Shown here: positions 17,171 through 25,729 of the stretch, one piece after another | How positions within the stretch are numbered: the stretch's first letter is position 1 | Layout of the letters: each line of letters begins with the position of its first letter | DNA from: Roseimaritima sediminicola | GTDB lineage: Bacteria > Planctomycetota > Planctomycetia > Pirellulales > Pirellulaceae | Direction: 5' to 3' | DNA length: 59,280 bases | Assembly: GCF_009618275.1 (NCBI RefSeq) | Contig: NZ_WIAD01000036.1 | Span: 1-59,280 of the forward strand | Notes under the pieces: generated by a model | What the model was told of the DNA's origin: nothing | What the model saw: only the letters and a program-made list of their open reading frames with translations | The model's database searches: none | Position numbers and translations under genes: made by a program

Positions 17171-17874
17171 TAGTGGGTGGGGACGTCGCCACCGGCGAGA
17201 CAGCGCTGGGCTTCGCGGCGCAGCTGATTGATCAGTTGGTCGCGGCGGGCGTCCCGGCCGGGCAAACGGCTGAGCAGCCGGGCGGAGCGGAGCAGCGATT
17301 CAGCGGTCAGGTAGTAGGATTCGTCCCGCATCTGCGCGTCGTCGGCCCGCGGGTCGGCCGCCAGAGCAGGCGGGTCGCGATGAACCTCGGGCGACTGATG
17401 GAACAACGCCTGCTCGGCCGGCCATTTGTCCAGTACGCTGCCCTGGCGACGGATCGCGTTGATCGCGCCATCGAGGATGGGATCGCCGGTCTCGGCCGTC
17501 TCGCCCTTTTCCAGCGCCCGCTGGATCTGCCGGCGAACCGCCTCGTCGCGCTGCCGCTCGAGCGACGGCGGAGCCGATTGCGGTGGCGGTTGCCGAAGGC
17601 CCGAGGGCGGAGCGGCCGGCTGCGGTGCATCGGCCGGTACTTGCGAGGTTTCAGGTTCCTGCGGGGTTTCAAGTTCCTGCGAGGTTTCAAGATCCTGCGG
17701 GGCGGTGGGGCCCGCCGGCTGGGCCTGTTCGATCGACGGCGGGTCGCCGGCCAGCGGCGGCGCGGCCACTGCGGCTGCCGTCCACAAGCATCCCCCGGCC
17801 CACACGCATCCACCAGTCAACAAACTGGCGACAAAGCCGCCGAGTGAACGATTTCGCCGCACTGAATAGGTCAT
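17170..17874 (-). CDS. exported Pro/Glu-rich protein of unknown function
   Basis: With the ATG at 17874, which overlaps the glgC stop as ATGA, the product is 234 residues. It has an N-terminal signal (about 1-38, ending AVAAPP), a Pro/Gln/Glu-rich segment with ETSQ/ETPQ repeats (about 50-100) and a helical C-terminal domain (LERQRDEAVRRQIQRALEKG, DSYYLTAESLLRSARLLSRL-like). I recognise no family. The four-base overlap with glgC and one-base overlap with the cytochrome gene mean the three are one operon, and this protein may be a partner of the cytochrome. Confidence 0.78.
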   Translation of the reverse strand: MTYSVRRNRSLGGFVASLLTGGCVWAGGCLWTAAAVAAPPLAGDPPSIEQAQPAGPTAPQDLETSQELETPQEPETSQVPADAPQPAAPPSGLRQPPPQSAPPSLERQRDEAVRRQIQRALEKGETAETGDPILDGAINAIRRQGSVLDKWPAEQALFHQSPEVHRDPPALAADPRADDAQMRDESYYLTAESLLRSARLLSRLPGRDARRDQLINQLRREAQRCLAGGDVPTH

Positions 17875-19151
17875 GACAGTTTGAAGTTGTCCGGTAGTTG
17901 AGCGTCTTTGATGACGATGGGGATGCCGTCGCGAATCTGGACCGGATCGTCGTCGCCTTGGTTGTCTGTTCCCGCATCGTTGACGATACGGCAATTCTTA
18001 CCAAGCCGACAGTTTTTGTCCAAGATCGCGCCTTCGATGACGGAGTTGTCTCCGATCCCCAGGGGCACGCTATCGACGCGCGGGTTCAGCTTGCTGTCGA
18101 TGTAGTCGGCACCCATGACGACGCTGTTGCGGATGGTGACGTTTTCGCCGATCACCGTCCGCAGCCCGATCACGCTGTTCTCGATCACCGCTCCGGGGCC
18201 GATCTGGCAACCGTCGGCGATCAGACTGCCCGAGACCTTGGCCTCTTCCATCAGGCTGGGCGGCAGGAAGCGGGGACGGCTGTAGACCGGCGATTCCATA
18301 CAGCGGAAGTCGAAGGGCGGATTCCGCGTCGCCAAGCTGAGGTTGGCTTCGTAGAACGCGCGGATCGTGCCGATGTCCTCCCAGTAATCGTCAAACAGAT
18401 GCAGCTGGACGCGGCGGGTGCGGATCGCCGTGGGAAAGACCTCTTTGCCGAAGTCTTCGTAAGCGGTCTTCTCCAGCAGATCGACCAGGAACTGTTTGTT
18501 GAAAATATACAGCCCCATGCTGGCCACGCAGTCGCGGCCATTGGACGGGACGCCCTGAGCGTCGATCCAGGCCGGATCGGTGCGGACCATGTCGATCTCT
18601 TCGTCGCTCTGCGGCTTTTCCAGGAACCCGGTCACCCGGCCCGTGTCATCCGCTTTCATGATGCCCAACGCCCCGGCCTCTTTGCGGTCCACCGGGATCC
18701 CGGCGATCGTCACATCGGCGTTGTTGTCGACATGCGTTTTCATCATGTCGCGAAAGTCCATGCGGTACAGTTGGTCACCCGACAGGATGACCACGTGTTC
18801 GACGTCGAACTGGTCGATGTACCGCAGGTTCTTTCGCACCGCATCGGCCGTGCCCTGATACCAATCGGTGCCGGCTTCGACCGTCTGCTGGGCCGCCAAC
18901 AATTCGACAAACCCGCCCCGGAAGGCATCGAAGGAGTAGGTCTGGCGGATGTGCCGGTGCAAGCTGACCGACAGGAACTGCGTCAACACGTAGATCCGAT
19001 TCAGGTCGCTGTTGATACAGTTGCTGATCGGAATATCGATCAAGCGGTACTTGCCGGCCAACGGAACGGCTGGCTTGGATCGAATCTTCGTGAGGGGAAA
19101 CAGGCGAGTTCCACGTCCCCCGCCAAGAATGAGCGCAATCGCATTCCGCAT
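17871..19151 (-). CDS. glgC: glucose-1-phosphate adenylyltransferase (GlgC)
   Basis: GlgC makes ADP-glucose from ATP and glucose-1-phosphate, the committed step of bacterial glycogen synthesis. The nucleotidyltransferase domain begins MRNAIALILGGGRGTRLFPL and continues with KPAVPLAGKYRLIDIPISNC and the VVILSGDQLYRMDF strand. The C-terminal half is a left-handed beta-helix with hexapeptide-like repeats (GAVIENSVIGLRTVIGENVT), as in the family. The length (426 residues) is normal. The ATG at 19151 matches the family start; a longer frame to 19253 has no support. It is first in an operon with an exported protein and an octahaem cytochrome, an unusual partnership. Confidence 0.95.
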   Translation of the reverse strand: MRNAIALILGGGRGTRLFPLTKIRSKPAVPLAGKYRLIDIPISNCINSDLNRIYVLTQFLSVSLHRHIRQTYSFDAFRGGFVELLAAQQTVEAGTDWYQGTADAVRKNLRYIDQFDVEHVVILSGDQLYRMDFRDMMKTHVDNNADVTIAGIPVDRKEAGALGIMKADDTGRVTGFLEKPQSDEEIDMVRTDPAWIDAQGVPSNGRDCVASMGLYIFNKQFLVDLLEKTAYEDFGKEVFPTAIRTRRVQLHLFDDYWEDIGTIRAFYEANLSLATRNPPFDFRCMESPVYSRPRFLPPSLMEEAKVSGSLIADGCQIGPGAVIENSVIGLRTVIGENVTIRNSVVMGADYIDSKLNPRVDSVPLGIGDNSVIEGAILDKNCRLGKNCRIVNDAGTDNQGDDDPVQIRDGIPIVIKDAQLPDNFKLS

Positions 19152-19410
19152 GATCGGCGGTGCCTTATCTGAAAAGTTCTTTCCCGGTTGCAACCCGCGG
19201 CTCGGTGCAAGCGCGGGTGATGACGACACAAATGGGCAGTGCGAATGATGCAAACGACTGCCGATGGCGCATCTTACCAGTTACCCGTGGGGGCTGCATG
19301 GGGCGAGCCGACAAAGGGCCGCGAATCACGCTGCCGGTCGCCCACCGTTCGCTACAGCGGGACCATGGTCCCCAGACGGTTTATCTTCTCCAGCCCCCAG
19401 AACGGCCTGC

Positions 19411-20667
19411 TCAACCGGTCTCCCAACGCACGGCCAACGCCCGGGCGGCCATCAGAAAGACAAACCCGCTGGCCACCAGCACCGAGATCTGCGGCCACAA
19501 CTCGGCCAGCGGCAACTCCCGCCAAAACACCTTGTTGTAACCGTCCAGGGCCCAGGCGTTGAACGTCCACAGACCGGCTCGCTGCAATCCTTCCCCCATC
19601 AGGTAGCGCGGCACCATCGATCCGCCCAACGCACTCATCGACAGCACGAGGATCACCGACAGGCCGTTCAACTGGTTGCGGGTGCGGCACAGCGTCGCCA
19701 GCAGTAACCCAAAACTCGCCGCCGCTCCGGCCGTCACCAACGTCATCGCCGTAAAGCCCTGCCAGTGGCCCAGCAGATCGATGCCAAAGACCCATTGTCC
19801 CCACAGAAACATCAGCGTCGTTTGAACCACGCCCAGACCCAGCTGGTACACCCATTTGCCCAGCAACAATTGGTCCATCGTCAGACGCGTGGCGAACAGG
19901 CGTTCCAGGGTCCCGTTCTCCTGCTCCTCCAACAACGCTCCACCACCGCCACTGGCGCCGAACAGCAGGAACATCACGGCGATTCCGGCCGCGTACATGC
20001 TGACCGCCGGTTTGCTTTCGTCGCCCCGCAGCACGTCCTCGACGCTAATCCGCGGGGCACTCAGCCCGGCTTCGGCCGGCAACCGGCGCGCGGCCGGCGC
20101 TTCCCCCGGCACGCTTACCAGGGTGCCCGGCGGAGTTGGCTTGCCCGGCGGGGCGGGCTTGCCCGGCGGAGTTGGGGGGATGGTCGATCGGGCGGTGACG
20201 CTGATCGCCTGGGCCGTGATCGCCGAAACCAGCTGAGCTGCGATCGGGTCGGACGCATCGGCCAACAGACGGGCCGCCGGGCCCTCGGGACCGTCCTCCA
20301 GCAACAACGCTACGACGACCTCGCCGCGGCGCACCTGCTGGCGGGCCCGACGTTCGCGGTCGGTTCGTTCGCCGTCGGGGTGTTTGCCGTCGGGGTGTTT
20401 GCCGTCGGGGTGTTCTGGCGGCGGCAGGGCGAACAGCTGCAGCCCCGGGGCGTCGGCCAAGCGTGCCAGCACCGCCGCGCTGCGGGCCGTGCCGGCCGCG
20501 TCGACCGTCAGGACTTTGATGCGCGGCGAGTCCTGGCCGCCGATCCCACCGCCGAAGATGACCGCAAAGATGCTGAAGAACGCCAGCGGAACGACGAACG
20601 AAAGCAGCAGTTCGACGCGGCTGTGTCGCAATCGACGCAGATTGATTTGCACCACGGTCCAGATCAT
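19411..20667 (-). CDS. ABC-2 type transporter permease
   Basis: The 418-residue protein has the ABC-2 permease layout: one N-terminal transmembrane helix (LLLSFVVPLAFFSIFAVIFG, about 20-39), a large extracytoplasmic domain and a cluster of five helices in the C-terminal half (from SMYAAGIAVMFLLFGASGGG on, about 220-410). The extracytoplasmic domain contains small repeats (HPDGK three times and PPGKP units), unusual for the family and probably a flexible loop. It lies 19 bases downstream of the ATPase gene and forms an exporter with it. Substrate unknown. Confidence 0.88.
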   Translation of the reverse strand: MIWTVVQINLRRLRHSRVELLLSFVVPLAFFSIFAVIFGGGIGGQDSPRIKVLTVDAAGTARSAAVLARLADAPGLQLFALPPPEHPDGKHPDGKHPDGERTDRERRARQQVRRGEVVVALLLEDGPEGPAARLLADASDPIAAQLVSAITAQAISVTARSTIPPTPPGKPAPPGKPTPPGTLVSVPGEAPAARRLPAEAGLSAPRISVEDVLRGDESKPAVSMYAAGIAVMFLLFGASGGGGALLEEQENGTLERLFATRLTMDQLLLGKWVYQLGLGVVQTTLMFLWGQWVFGIDLLGHWQGFTAMTLVTAGAAASFGLLLATLCRTRNQLNGLSVILVLSMSALGGSMVPRYLMGEGLQRAGLWTFNAWALDGYNKVFWRELPLAELWPQISVLVASGFVFLMAARALAVRWETG

Positions 20668-20686
20668 CGCAGGGGCGGCTCCGTGT

Positions 20687-21604
20687 TCATGCGTCGCGCA
20701 GGTTATTGCCGGTCAGTTGCAGGAAGACCTGGTTCAGCGAGGGCGCGGCGACGGCGAGGTCGGCGATCCTGTGGCCGGCCCGCTCGACACTGTCGAGCAA
20801 CTGTGGAAGCCGCCGCGAAACGTCCTCGAGCTGCGCTTCCAGCTCGTCGGCGCGGCCGCCTCGACGCCAGTAGCGAGGCGCTGCAGCGACGGTTCCGTGC
20901 ACCCGCAGGCGGACGTGCCGCGCCGTGCCCAGGGTCCGCCGAATCAATTCGTCCAGCGTGCCCTCGGCCACCACCCGGCCGTGATCGAAGATGACGATCC
21001 GGTCGCAGCGGGTTTCGGCTTCGTCCAGTTGGTGCGTGGTCAAAATGATCGAGGTGCCGGTCGCTCCCAGCTCGTCCAGCATGGCGAAGATCCGCGCGCG
21101 GCTCTGGGGGTCGACGCCCACGGTCGGTTCGTCCAACAGAATGACTTCCGGGGCGTGCAGCACACCGCAGGCCAGGTTAATCCGTCGCTGCATGCCGCCG
21201 GAGAAGCGGCCCACGGGGTCGCCGGCGCGGTCGCTCAAACCCGTCCACGCCAGGGCCCACTGCACGCGCTGGCGAAGGTGGCGGCCGCGGAGGCCGTACA
21301 AGCGGCCGAAGATCTGCAGGTTTTCGCGAGCGGTCAAGTCGCTGTAGATGGCCAATTCCTGAGGCACCAATCCCAGGCTATGCCGCTGATCGCGGTGTTC
21401 CAGCGGCCGGCCGCCCAACAGGATAGTGCCGGAGTCGGGACGCGTCCGCCCGGTCAAGCAGCGGATCAGGGTGGTTTTACCGGCGCCGTTGGGACCGAGC
21501 AGCCCCAGTCGCTCGCCCGGTGCCAGCTGCAGCGACGCGCCGCGCAGGACGTGCTGGTTGCCAAAGGCTTTGCGCAGATCGATCGTTTGCAGCGCGAAAT
21601 CCAT
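20687..21604 (-). CDS. ABC transporter ATP-binding protein
   Basis: The 305-residue ATPase has Walker A GPNGAGKT (37-44), the Q-loop in LVPQEL (79-84), the signature FSGGMQ (134-139), Walker B VILLDEP (154-160) and the switch His in TTHQLDEAE. The domain is of the drug/Nod/Na exporter type (ABC-2 associated) with a C-terminal extension (about 225-305) also seen in that group. It is translated before the permease and drives it. It could export lipids, polysaccharide or a drug; the sequence does not decide. Confidence 0.92.
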   Translation of the reverse strand: MDFALQTIDLRKAFGNQHVLRGASLQLAPGERLGLLGPNGAGKTTLIRCLTGRTRPDSGTILLGGRPLEHRDQRHSLGLVPQELAIYSDLTARENLQIFGRLYGLRGRHLRQRVQWALAWTGLSDRAGDPVGRFSGGMQRRINLACGVLHAPEVILLDEPTVGVDPQSRARIFAMLDELGATGTSIILTTHQLDEAETRCDRIVIFDHGRVVAEGTLDELIRRTLGTARHVRLRVHGTVAAAPRYWRRGGRADELEAQLEDVSRRLPQLLDSVERAGHRIADLAVAAPSLNQVFLQLTGNNLRDA

Positions 21605-21708
21605 TTCGCCAGTCTCCCACGGTTCGGCCCACCGGGCCGCTCGTTTCGGGCCGCTCCTTCACGTTTCCTCGATTCGCTCCCGGGACGTCAATGCCAGTTG
21701 CCCGGTAT

Positions 21709-21759
21709 GGCACCCAGCGAGTTGTCAGGCACCCAGCGAGTTGTCAGGCACCCAGCGAG
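21709..21759. repeat. 19-bp tandem repeat, 2.7 copies
   Basis: GGCACCCAGCGAGTTGTCA occurs at 21709-21727 and 21728-21746, with a partial third copy to 21759. The last copies overlap the 3' end of the neighbouring membrane-protein gene and encode or follow its SLGA C-terminus, so the duplication may have extended outward from the stop codon. Confidence 0.85.
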
Positions 21760-22262
21760 GAAGACATCGAATGAGGCGTTTTCTTTTCGCTCGCCAGCAG
21801 GGCCGGCGAGCGGATGGTTTCGTGGGCAGTGTCCTCGGGCGGCACCGGGGTTTCGGCCGGAGGCGTATGCGGTTTGGAGCGGCCGCGGCGGCGGCCGCCG
21901 CGCCGCCGGTGCTGCCGGAACATGTCCAGCCCCAGCAACAACAAATACGCCGAGCACAGTCCGCACACGCCCCACATCAGTCCCAGTGCGAACCAGTTGA
22001 CCAGGTGATGGTCCAGGACCTGGTAAGCCTGGTGCACCAGCCGGACCGAAGAAGCCAGCAGGCCGATCAGAGCAACCGTTCCGGCGACCCACATCCAGCT
22101 GCGTTTGCGGTGCGGATTCAGCGAAACGATCCCGCAAAACACCAGCGGGATACCCAGCATCATGGGCACAAAGGCGGTCGCCAGTTTTTCGGGGCTGCCT
22201 ACCATCCCCAGTACGGTCAGCCCGCACAGAGCAAGTCCGAAAACGACGGAAGTTTGAGGCAT
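21744..22262 (-). CDS. small membrane protein with three to four transmembrane helices
   Basis: From the ATG at 22262 the 172-residue product has hydrophobic segments at about 5-20, 28-46, 57-76 and 90-113, followed by a strongly basic stretch (RQHRRRGGRRRGRSK) and a hydrophilic Pro/Ser tail. The basic residues predict that the tail is cytoplasmic. No family is recognised. The frame from 22535 adds a Gly/Arg leader overlapping the P-II gene and is rejected. The gene ends within a tandem repeat. Confidence 0.65.
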   Translation of the reverse strand: MPQTSVVFGLALCGLTVLGMVGSPEKLATAFVPMMLGIPLVFCGIVSLNPHRKRSWMWVAGTVALIGLLASSVRLVHQAYQVLDHHLVNWFALGLMWGVCGLCSAYLLLLGLDMFRQHRRRGGRRRGRSKPHTPPAETPVPPEDTAHETIRSPALLASEKKTPHSMSSSLGA

Positions 22263-22420
22263 GGGTGGGACCGATTCAGCGTAAAGGAAGGCTGGACGGG
22301 GCGATAAACCATCTATTGTGACGGTTTTCGCACGCCGACAACAGGTGAATTGCGGGCTAGACAGCCACCGCGAGGCGGGGACGCCATTTTGACGCGTACC
22401 GGCCCGGCTGTACAAGATGG

Positions 22421-22723
22421 CTAGAAGAACGACGTCACCGGCATCACAAAAATTTTGCCGTCGCCCATCCGGCCGCTGCGCGCCGCCGCCACCACCTTCT
22501 GCACCACCTCTTCGACGCGGAGGTCGTCCACCCACATGGTGATTTCCACTTTCGGCAAGAACGCTTCGGCGTACTCGCGGTCCTGGTATTGGTCGAGGTA
22601 GTTTTTTTGGCGGCCAAAGCCCTTGACCTCGGTGATGCTCAGGCCTTCGAGCGGGGCGCGGCGCAGGTTATCCAGTACCGCTTGGGTCAGGTAGGGTTTT
22701 ACCACCGCGACGATCTGTTTCAC
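22421..22723 (-). CDS. P-II family regulator lacking the C-terminal strand
   Basis: P-II proteins are trimeric sensors of ATP/ADP and 2-oxoglutarate that bind and control transporters and enzymes. This 100-residue protein has the family core: MKQIVAVVKPYLTQAVLDNL, TEVKGFGRQK, the T-loop with Tyr51 (the uridylylation position in GlnB), FLPKVEITMWV and GDGKIFVMPV. It stops right after GDGKIFVMPVTSFF, so it lacks the final RIRTGE segment whose arginines contact ATP in GlnB/GlnK (112 residues). It may bind nucleotide differently. It is not beside amtB or glnA; a nuclease/phosphatase-fold gene lies 14 bases upstream on the same strand, so the two may be cotranscribed. Confidence 0.88.
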   Translation of the reverse strand: MKQIVAVVKPYLTQAVLDNLRRAPLEGLSITEVKGFGRQKNYLDQYQDREYAEAFLPKVEITMWVDDLRVEEVVQKVVAAARSGRMGDGKIFVMPVTSFF

Positions 22724-22737
22724 GATCCAGCTCCGCG

Positions 22738-23619
22738 CTACGGGGCTTGGGGCGACAGCGTGACCAGGACCGGCAGGTGGTCGCTAGCAAAACGTCCTGC
22801 GGCGGTTTTCGGGTTCAGCGTTCGATGCGTCTTCACCCGGACGCGGTCGCCGACCAGGACGTAGTCGATGCGGACCTTGTCGTCGATGGCTTTGAAGCCG
22901 TTCCAGGTTCCGCTCGGACCCTCCGCCGCGGTGTCGCTGAGGTCGCGGCTGTCCTGCAGGTGGACCTTATCGCCGGCGGCCGTAAAGGCTTGGAGAGGAG
23001 CGCTGTCGGGCCGGGCGTTGAAGTCGCCGGTGACGACTACCGGGTCGCCCTTGGCCAAGGACTGAAGCTTCCGCTGGATCAACCGTGCCGATTCGTGGCG
23101 CGCCTGCGAGCCGCGATGGTCCAGGTGGGTGTTGACGACCAACCAGTCGGCCTTGCTGTGCCGGTCGCGCAGCCGCACCCAGCTGGCGATTCGCGGTAGG
23201 GCCGCGTCCCAGCCCTTCGAACCGACGACGTCGGGGGTGGGAGACAGCCAGAACGTGCCGGCCTCCAAGCGTTCGTAGCGATCCTTGCGAAAGGCGATCG
23301 CGCAGGATTCGCCATCCTGTTTGCCGTCGGTGCGGCCCACGGCGTACCAGGAAAAATCGGGGCAACGCTGCTGCAGATCTTTCAGTTGACCGGTCGTCAC
23401 CTCTTGCAGGCCCGCCACATCGGCCCCGCGGATGACCTCCGCCACGCGGTCCCGTCGCTCGCTCCACACGTCCTGGCCGTCACCCGGATTGGCGTAGCGG
23501 ATGTTGTAGCTGAGCAGGTCGAAGCTCTGTTCGGAAGGCTTCTCTTCGGCTTCGAGCGACATCGTCATCAGCAAGGCCAGGCAACAAGACAAAGGCAAAC
23601 TCAGGAATCTTCGCGTCAC
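22738..23619 (-). CDS. exported endonuclease/exonuclease/phosphatase-family protein
   Basis: The protein has the metal-dependent EEP fold shared by DNase I and inositol phosphatases: LLSYNIRYANPGDG (first Asn ligand), GLQEVTTGQ (catalytic Glu), NTHLDHRG, VVTGDFNARPDS (Asp/Asn pair) and the final SDHLPVLVTL with the catalytic Asp-His. A GTG start at 23619 gives a clean signal peptide (TRRFLSLPLSCCLALLMTMS, cleavage near LEA-EE); an ATG at 23688 would add 23 residues before it. The export signal suggests scavenging of extracellular DNA or phosphoesters. It precedes the P-II gene by 14 bases. Confidence 0.85.
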   Translation of the reverse strand: MTRRFLSLPLSCCLALLMTMSLEAEEKPSEQSFDLLSYNIRYANPGDGQDVWSERRDRVAEVIRGADVAGLQEVTTGQLKDLQQRCPDFSWYAVGRTDGKQDGESCAIAFRKDRYERLEAGTFWLSPTPDVVGSKGWDAALPRIASWVRLRDRHSKADWLVVNTHLDHRGSQARHESARLIQRKLQSLAKGDPVVVTGDFNARPDSAPLQAFTAAGDKVHLQDSRDLSDTAAEGPSGTWNGFKAIDDKVRIDYVLVGDRVRVKTHRTLNPKTAAGRFASDHLPVLVTLSPQAP

Positions 23620-23768
23620 AGTCCAAACTCCGTAGCGGCGGGATGCAGGCGGGGTACTAAACAGGTGCGTAGGAACCACTGGGCACATTCGGCTGATCTC
23701 CCCAACGACTCCTGCCTGGCTGCGTAACAGTAGACGGCCAGCCCGGGCGGCTTACAAGGACCCCGGCC

Positions 23769-23853
23769 TTTTCGGTAGACCTGTCTTTTCGGTAGACCTG
23801 TCTTTTCGGTAGACCTGTCTTTTCGGTAGACCGGGCTTTTCGGTAGACCGGGC
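23769..23853. repeat. 17-bp tandem repeat, five copies
   Basis: TTTTCGGTAGACCTGTC is repeated at 23769, 23786 and 23803, followed by two variants ending CCGGGC at 23820 and 23837. The array lies just beyond the stop of the DUF1080 gene in the 235-base gap before the nuclease gene. There are no spacers, so it is not a CRISPR. Confidence 0.9.
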
Positions 23854-23854
23854 T

Positions 23855-24811
23855 CTACAGGGGCCGGATCCAGATGTTGCGATACCGGACGGGATTGCCG
23901 TGGTCCTGCAGCATGATGTGGCCGGCGGGCGGATGCGCCGAATAGACCGGGGAACGGCCGGCTCGGGCCACGCCTTTGAGTTCGCGAGCGTGGTGGATCA
24001 TGACGCCGTTGTGCAGCACCGTGATCACGGCCGGACGCGTGACTTTGCCATCGGTGAATTCGGGAGCTCGGAACAGGATGTCGTAGGTCTGCCACTGGCC
24101 GGGCTGGCGGGCGGCGTTCACCTCGGGCGGGAATTGCCCATAGATCGCCCCGGCCTGGCCGTCGGCGTAGGTAAAGTTGTCGAACGAATCGAGCACCTGG
24201 ACTTCGTAGACGTTGAACAGCTTGATGCCGCTGTTGCCGCGACCCTGGCTGGCTCCCCGAGCCGGTTCGGGGGAGGACCATTCGATGTGCAGCTGGCAAC
24301 TGCCGAACGTATCGATCGTGTGCAGGCTGCCCGTGCCGCCGACGACCTCCATGTAGCCGTTCTCCACTTTCCATCGCGGCTTGTACAGTTGGTCGCCGCC
24401 GCGGATGTGAGCCCAAGCCGACAGGTCGGTGCCATCGAACAAGACAATCGCGTCACTCGGCGCGGTCGTCCCCTGCCCCTTGTTCAGGTCCACCTCGCCC
24501 GGCGTCACCTGCGCGGGGCGAGGCCGATAGATGTCGTGGACACGCCACGGCAACCCGGCGATCGCTCCCGAGTTGTCCGCTCCCACTTTCGGCAGTTTCG
24601 GATACTTGGCCGGATCCAACTCAGCCGGCTTCGCGTCATCCTGCTCAGCCGGTTTTTCCTCAGCGGGTTTCTTCTCAGCGGGTTTCTTCTCAGCGGGTTT
24701 TTGCTCTGCGGGTTTTTCCTCCGCGGGTGGCTGAAGGGCGAGCGCGGAGGAGACGGGGCAGGCCAGCAAGGAGGCAGTGGCGAAGAGGAGCAGCAGAAAC
24801 GAAACTCTCAT
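23855..24811 (-). CDS. exported DUF1080 (3-keto-disaccharide hydrolase-like) protein
   Basis: The 318-residue protein has a signal peptide (MRVSFLLLLFATASLLACPV, cleavage near ALA-LQ), a Lys/Glu/Pro spacer with repeated EKKPAEKKPAE units (about 28-60) and one DUF1080 domain (about 120-318). The domain is recognised from IVLFDGTDLSAW, the concanavalin-like beta-sandwich pattern, GNSGIKLFNVYEVQVLDSF and the ending GHIMLQDHGNPVRYRNIWIR. Some DUF1080 proteins cleave 3-keto-glycosides; planctomycetes carry many paralogues. The ATG at 24811 fits the signal peptide; a longer frame to 24931 does not. Confidence 0.92.
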   Translation of the reverse strand: MRVSFLLLLFATASLLACPVSSALALQPPAEEKPAEQKPAEKKPAEKKPAEEKPAEQDDAKPAELDPAKYPKLPKVGADNSGAIAGLPWRVHDIYRPRPAQVTPGEVDLNKGQGTTAPSDAIVLFDGTDLSAWAHIRGGDQLYKPRWKVENGYMEVVGGTGSLHTIDTFGSCQLHIEWSSPEPARGASQGRGNSGIKLFNVYEVQVLDSFDNFTYADGQAGAIYGQFPPEVNAARQPGQWQTYDILFRAPEFTDGKVTRPAVITVLHNGVMIHHARELKGVARAGRSPVYSAHPPAGHIMLQDHGNPVRYRNIWIRPL

Positions 24812-25053
24812 TGTCTTATTCACGGGACGATAGCAATCGAAGCGTTGTCGGACACGAAAAAAAGAAACCCTTTTGGCCCATTGTACTTCCCGCCGCGGCG
24901 GAGCGAGATTGGCAGCGGGGGGTTGTGGCAAGAGATTTTGAGATTTGCTCGCTCCGCTGCGGGGGTTGTCTCGGCATCGGGCTCGGCAACAATGAATGCC
25001 CGTTTGAAACGGACTAACCGCTTGTTTCCCACCTTTCCCAAAGAGTCGTGTTG

Positions 25054-25659
25054 ATGAACCGCTCCCTCTCCTCCGTTCGCTTGTTGGCCGTTGCTTCGTT
25101 GGCGTTTTTGCTGTCCGTCGGTTCGGCTACCGCTGCCGACCCGGTCGTGGTCGAACTCGATACGACCGCGGGCAAAATCAAGTTGGCCCTGGATGACGAC
25201 AAGGCGCCCAAGACGGTCAAGAACTTTGTTCAGTACGTCGAAGAGGGCCACTACGATGGCACCGTGTTTCACCGCGTGATCAAGGACTTCATGATCCAGG
25301 GTGGCGGCATGACCGCCGACATGAAGGAGAAGGAGACCCGCGAGCCGATCGAAAACGAAGCCGGCAACGGGCTGAAGAACGTGCCCTACTCGGTCGCCAT
25401 GGCTCGCACGCCTCATCCCCACAGCGCCACGAGCCAATTCTTTATCAACCACGCCGATAATTCGTTCCTCAACCGCGAAGAGTCGGCCGACGGTTTCGGC
25501 TATGCCGTGTTCGGCAAAGTGATCGAGGGCAAGGAAGTGGTCGACAAGATCGCCGCGGTCGAAACCAGCACCAAAGCTGGACATGCCAACGTCCCGGTCG
25601 AGCCGATCACGATCACCAAGGCACGCGTGGTTAAAAACGACGGCGAAGCTGACAAGTAG
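25054..25659 (+). CDS. exported cyclophilin-type peptidyl-prolyl isomerase
   Basis: Cyclophilins catalyse cis-trans isomerisation of proline peptide bonds. The 201-residue protein has a signal peptide (MNRSLSSVRLLAVASLAFLL, cleavage near ATA-AD) and a PpiA/B-type domain: VELDTTAGKIKLALDDDKAP, the active-site FHRVIKDFMIQGGG with catalytic Arg, PYSVAMART and ATSQFFINHADNSFLN. The segment ENEAGNGLKN is typical of the bacterial group. The ATG at 25054 is preferred over a GTG at 25048 because the signal begins with MNR. The gene is monocistronic and convergent to the ymdB gene, with hairpin repeats between. Confidence 0.92.
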   Translation: MNRSLSSVRLLAVASLAFLLSVGSATAADPVVVELDTTAGKIKLALDDDKAPKTVKNFVQYVEEGHYDGTVFHRVIKDFMIQGGGMTADMKEKETREPIENEAGNGLKNVPYSVAMARTPHPHSATSQFFINHADNSFLNREESADGFGYAVFGKVIEGKEVVDKIAAVETSTKAGHANVPVEPITITKARVVKNDGEADK

Positions 25660-25671
25660 AGGGAGAGGCTT

Positions 25672-25722
25672 TCACAGGCTGGAAGCCTATGCCACTGTTC
25701 ACAGGCTGGAAGCCTATGCCAC
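25672..25722 (-). repeat. REP-like hairpin repeat, two copies
   Basis: Two copies of CACAGGCTGGAAGCCTATGC followed by CACTG (25672-25695 and 25699-25722), with a degenerate third fragment to about 25740, lie between the convergent cyclophilin and ymdB genes. They can fold into tandem stem-loops. Confidence 0.9.
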
Positions 25723-25729
25723 TGGAAAC

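Noticed and set aside
17898-19172. A 424-codon open frame on the plus strand
   Set aside because: It is antisense to glgC and has no recognisable domain.
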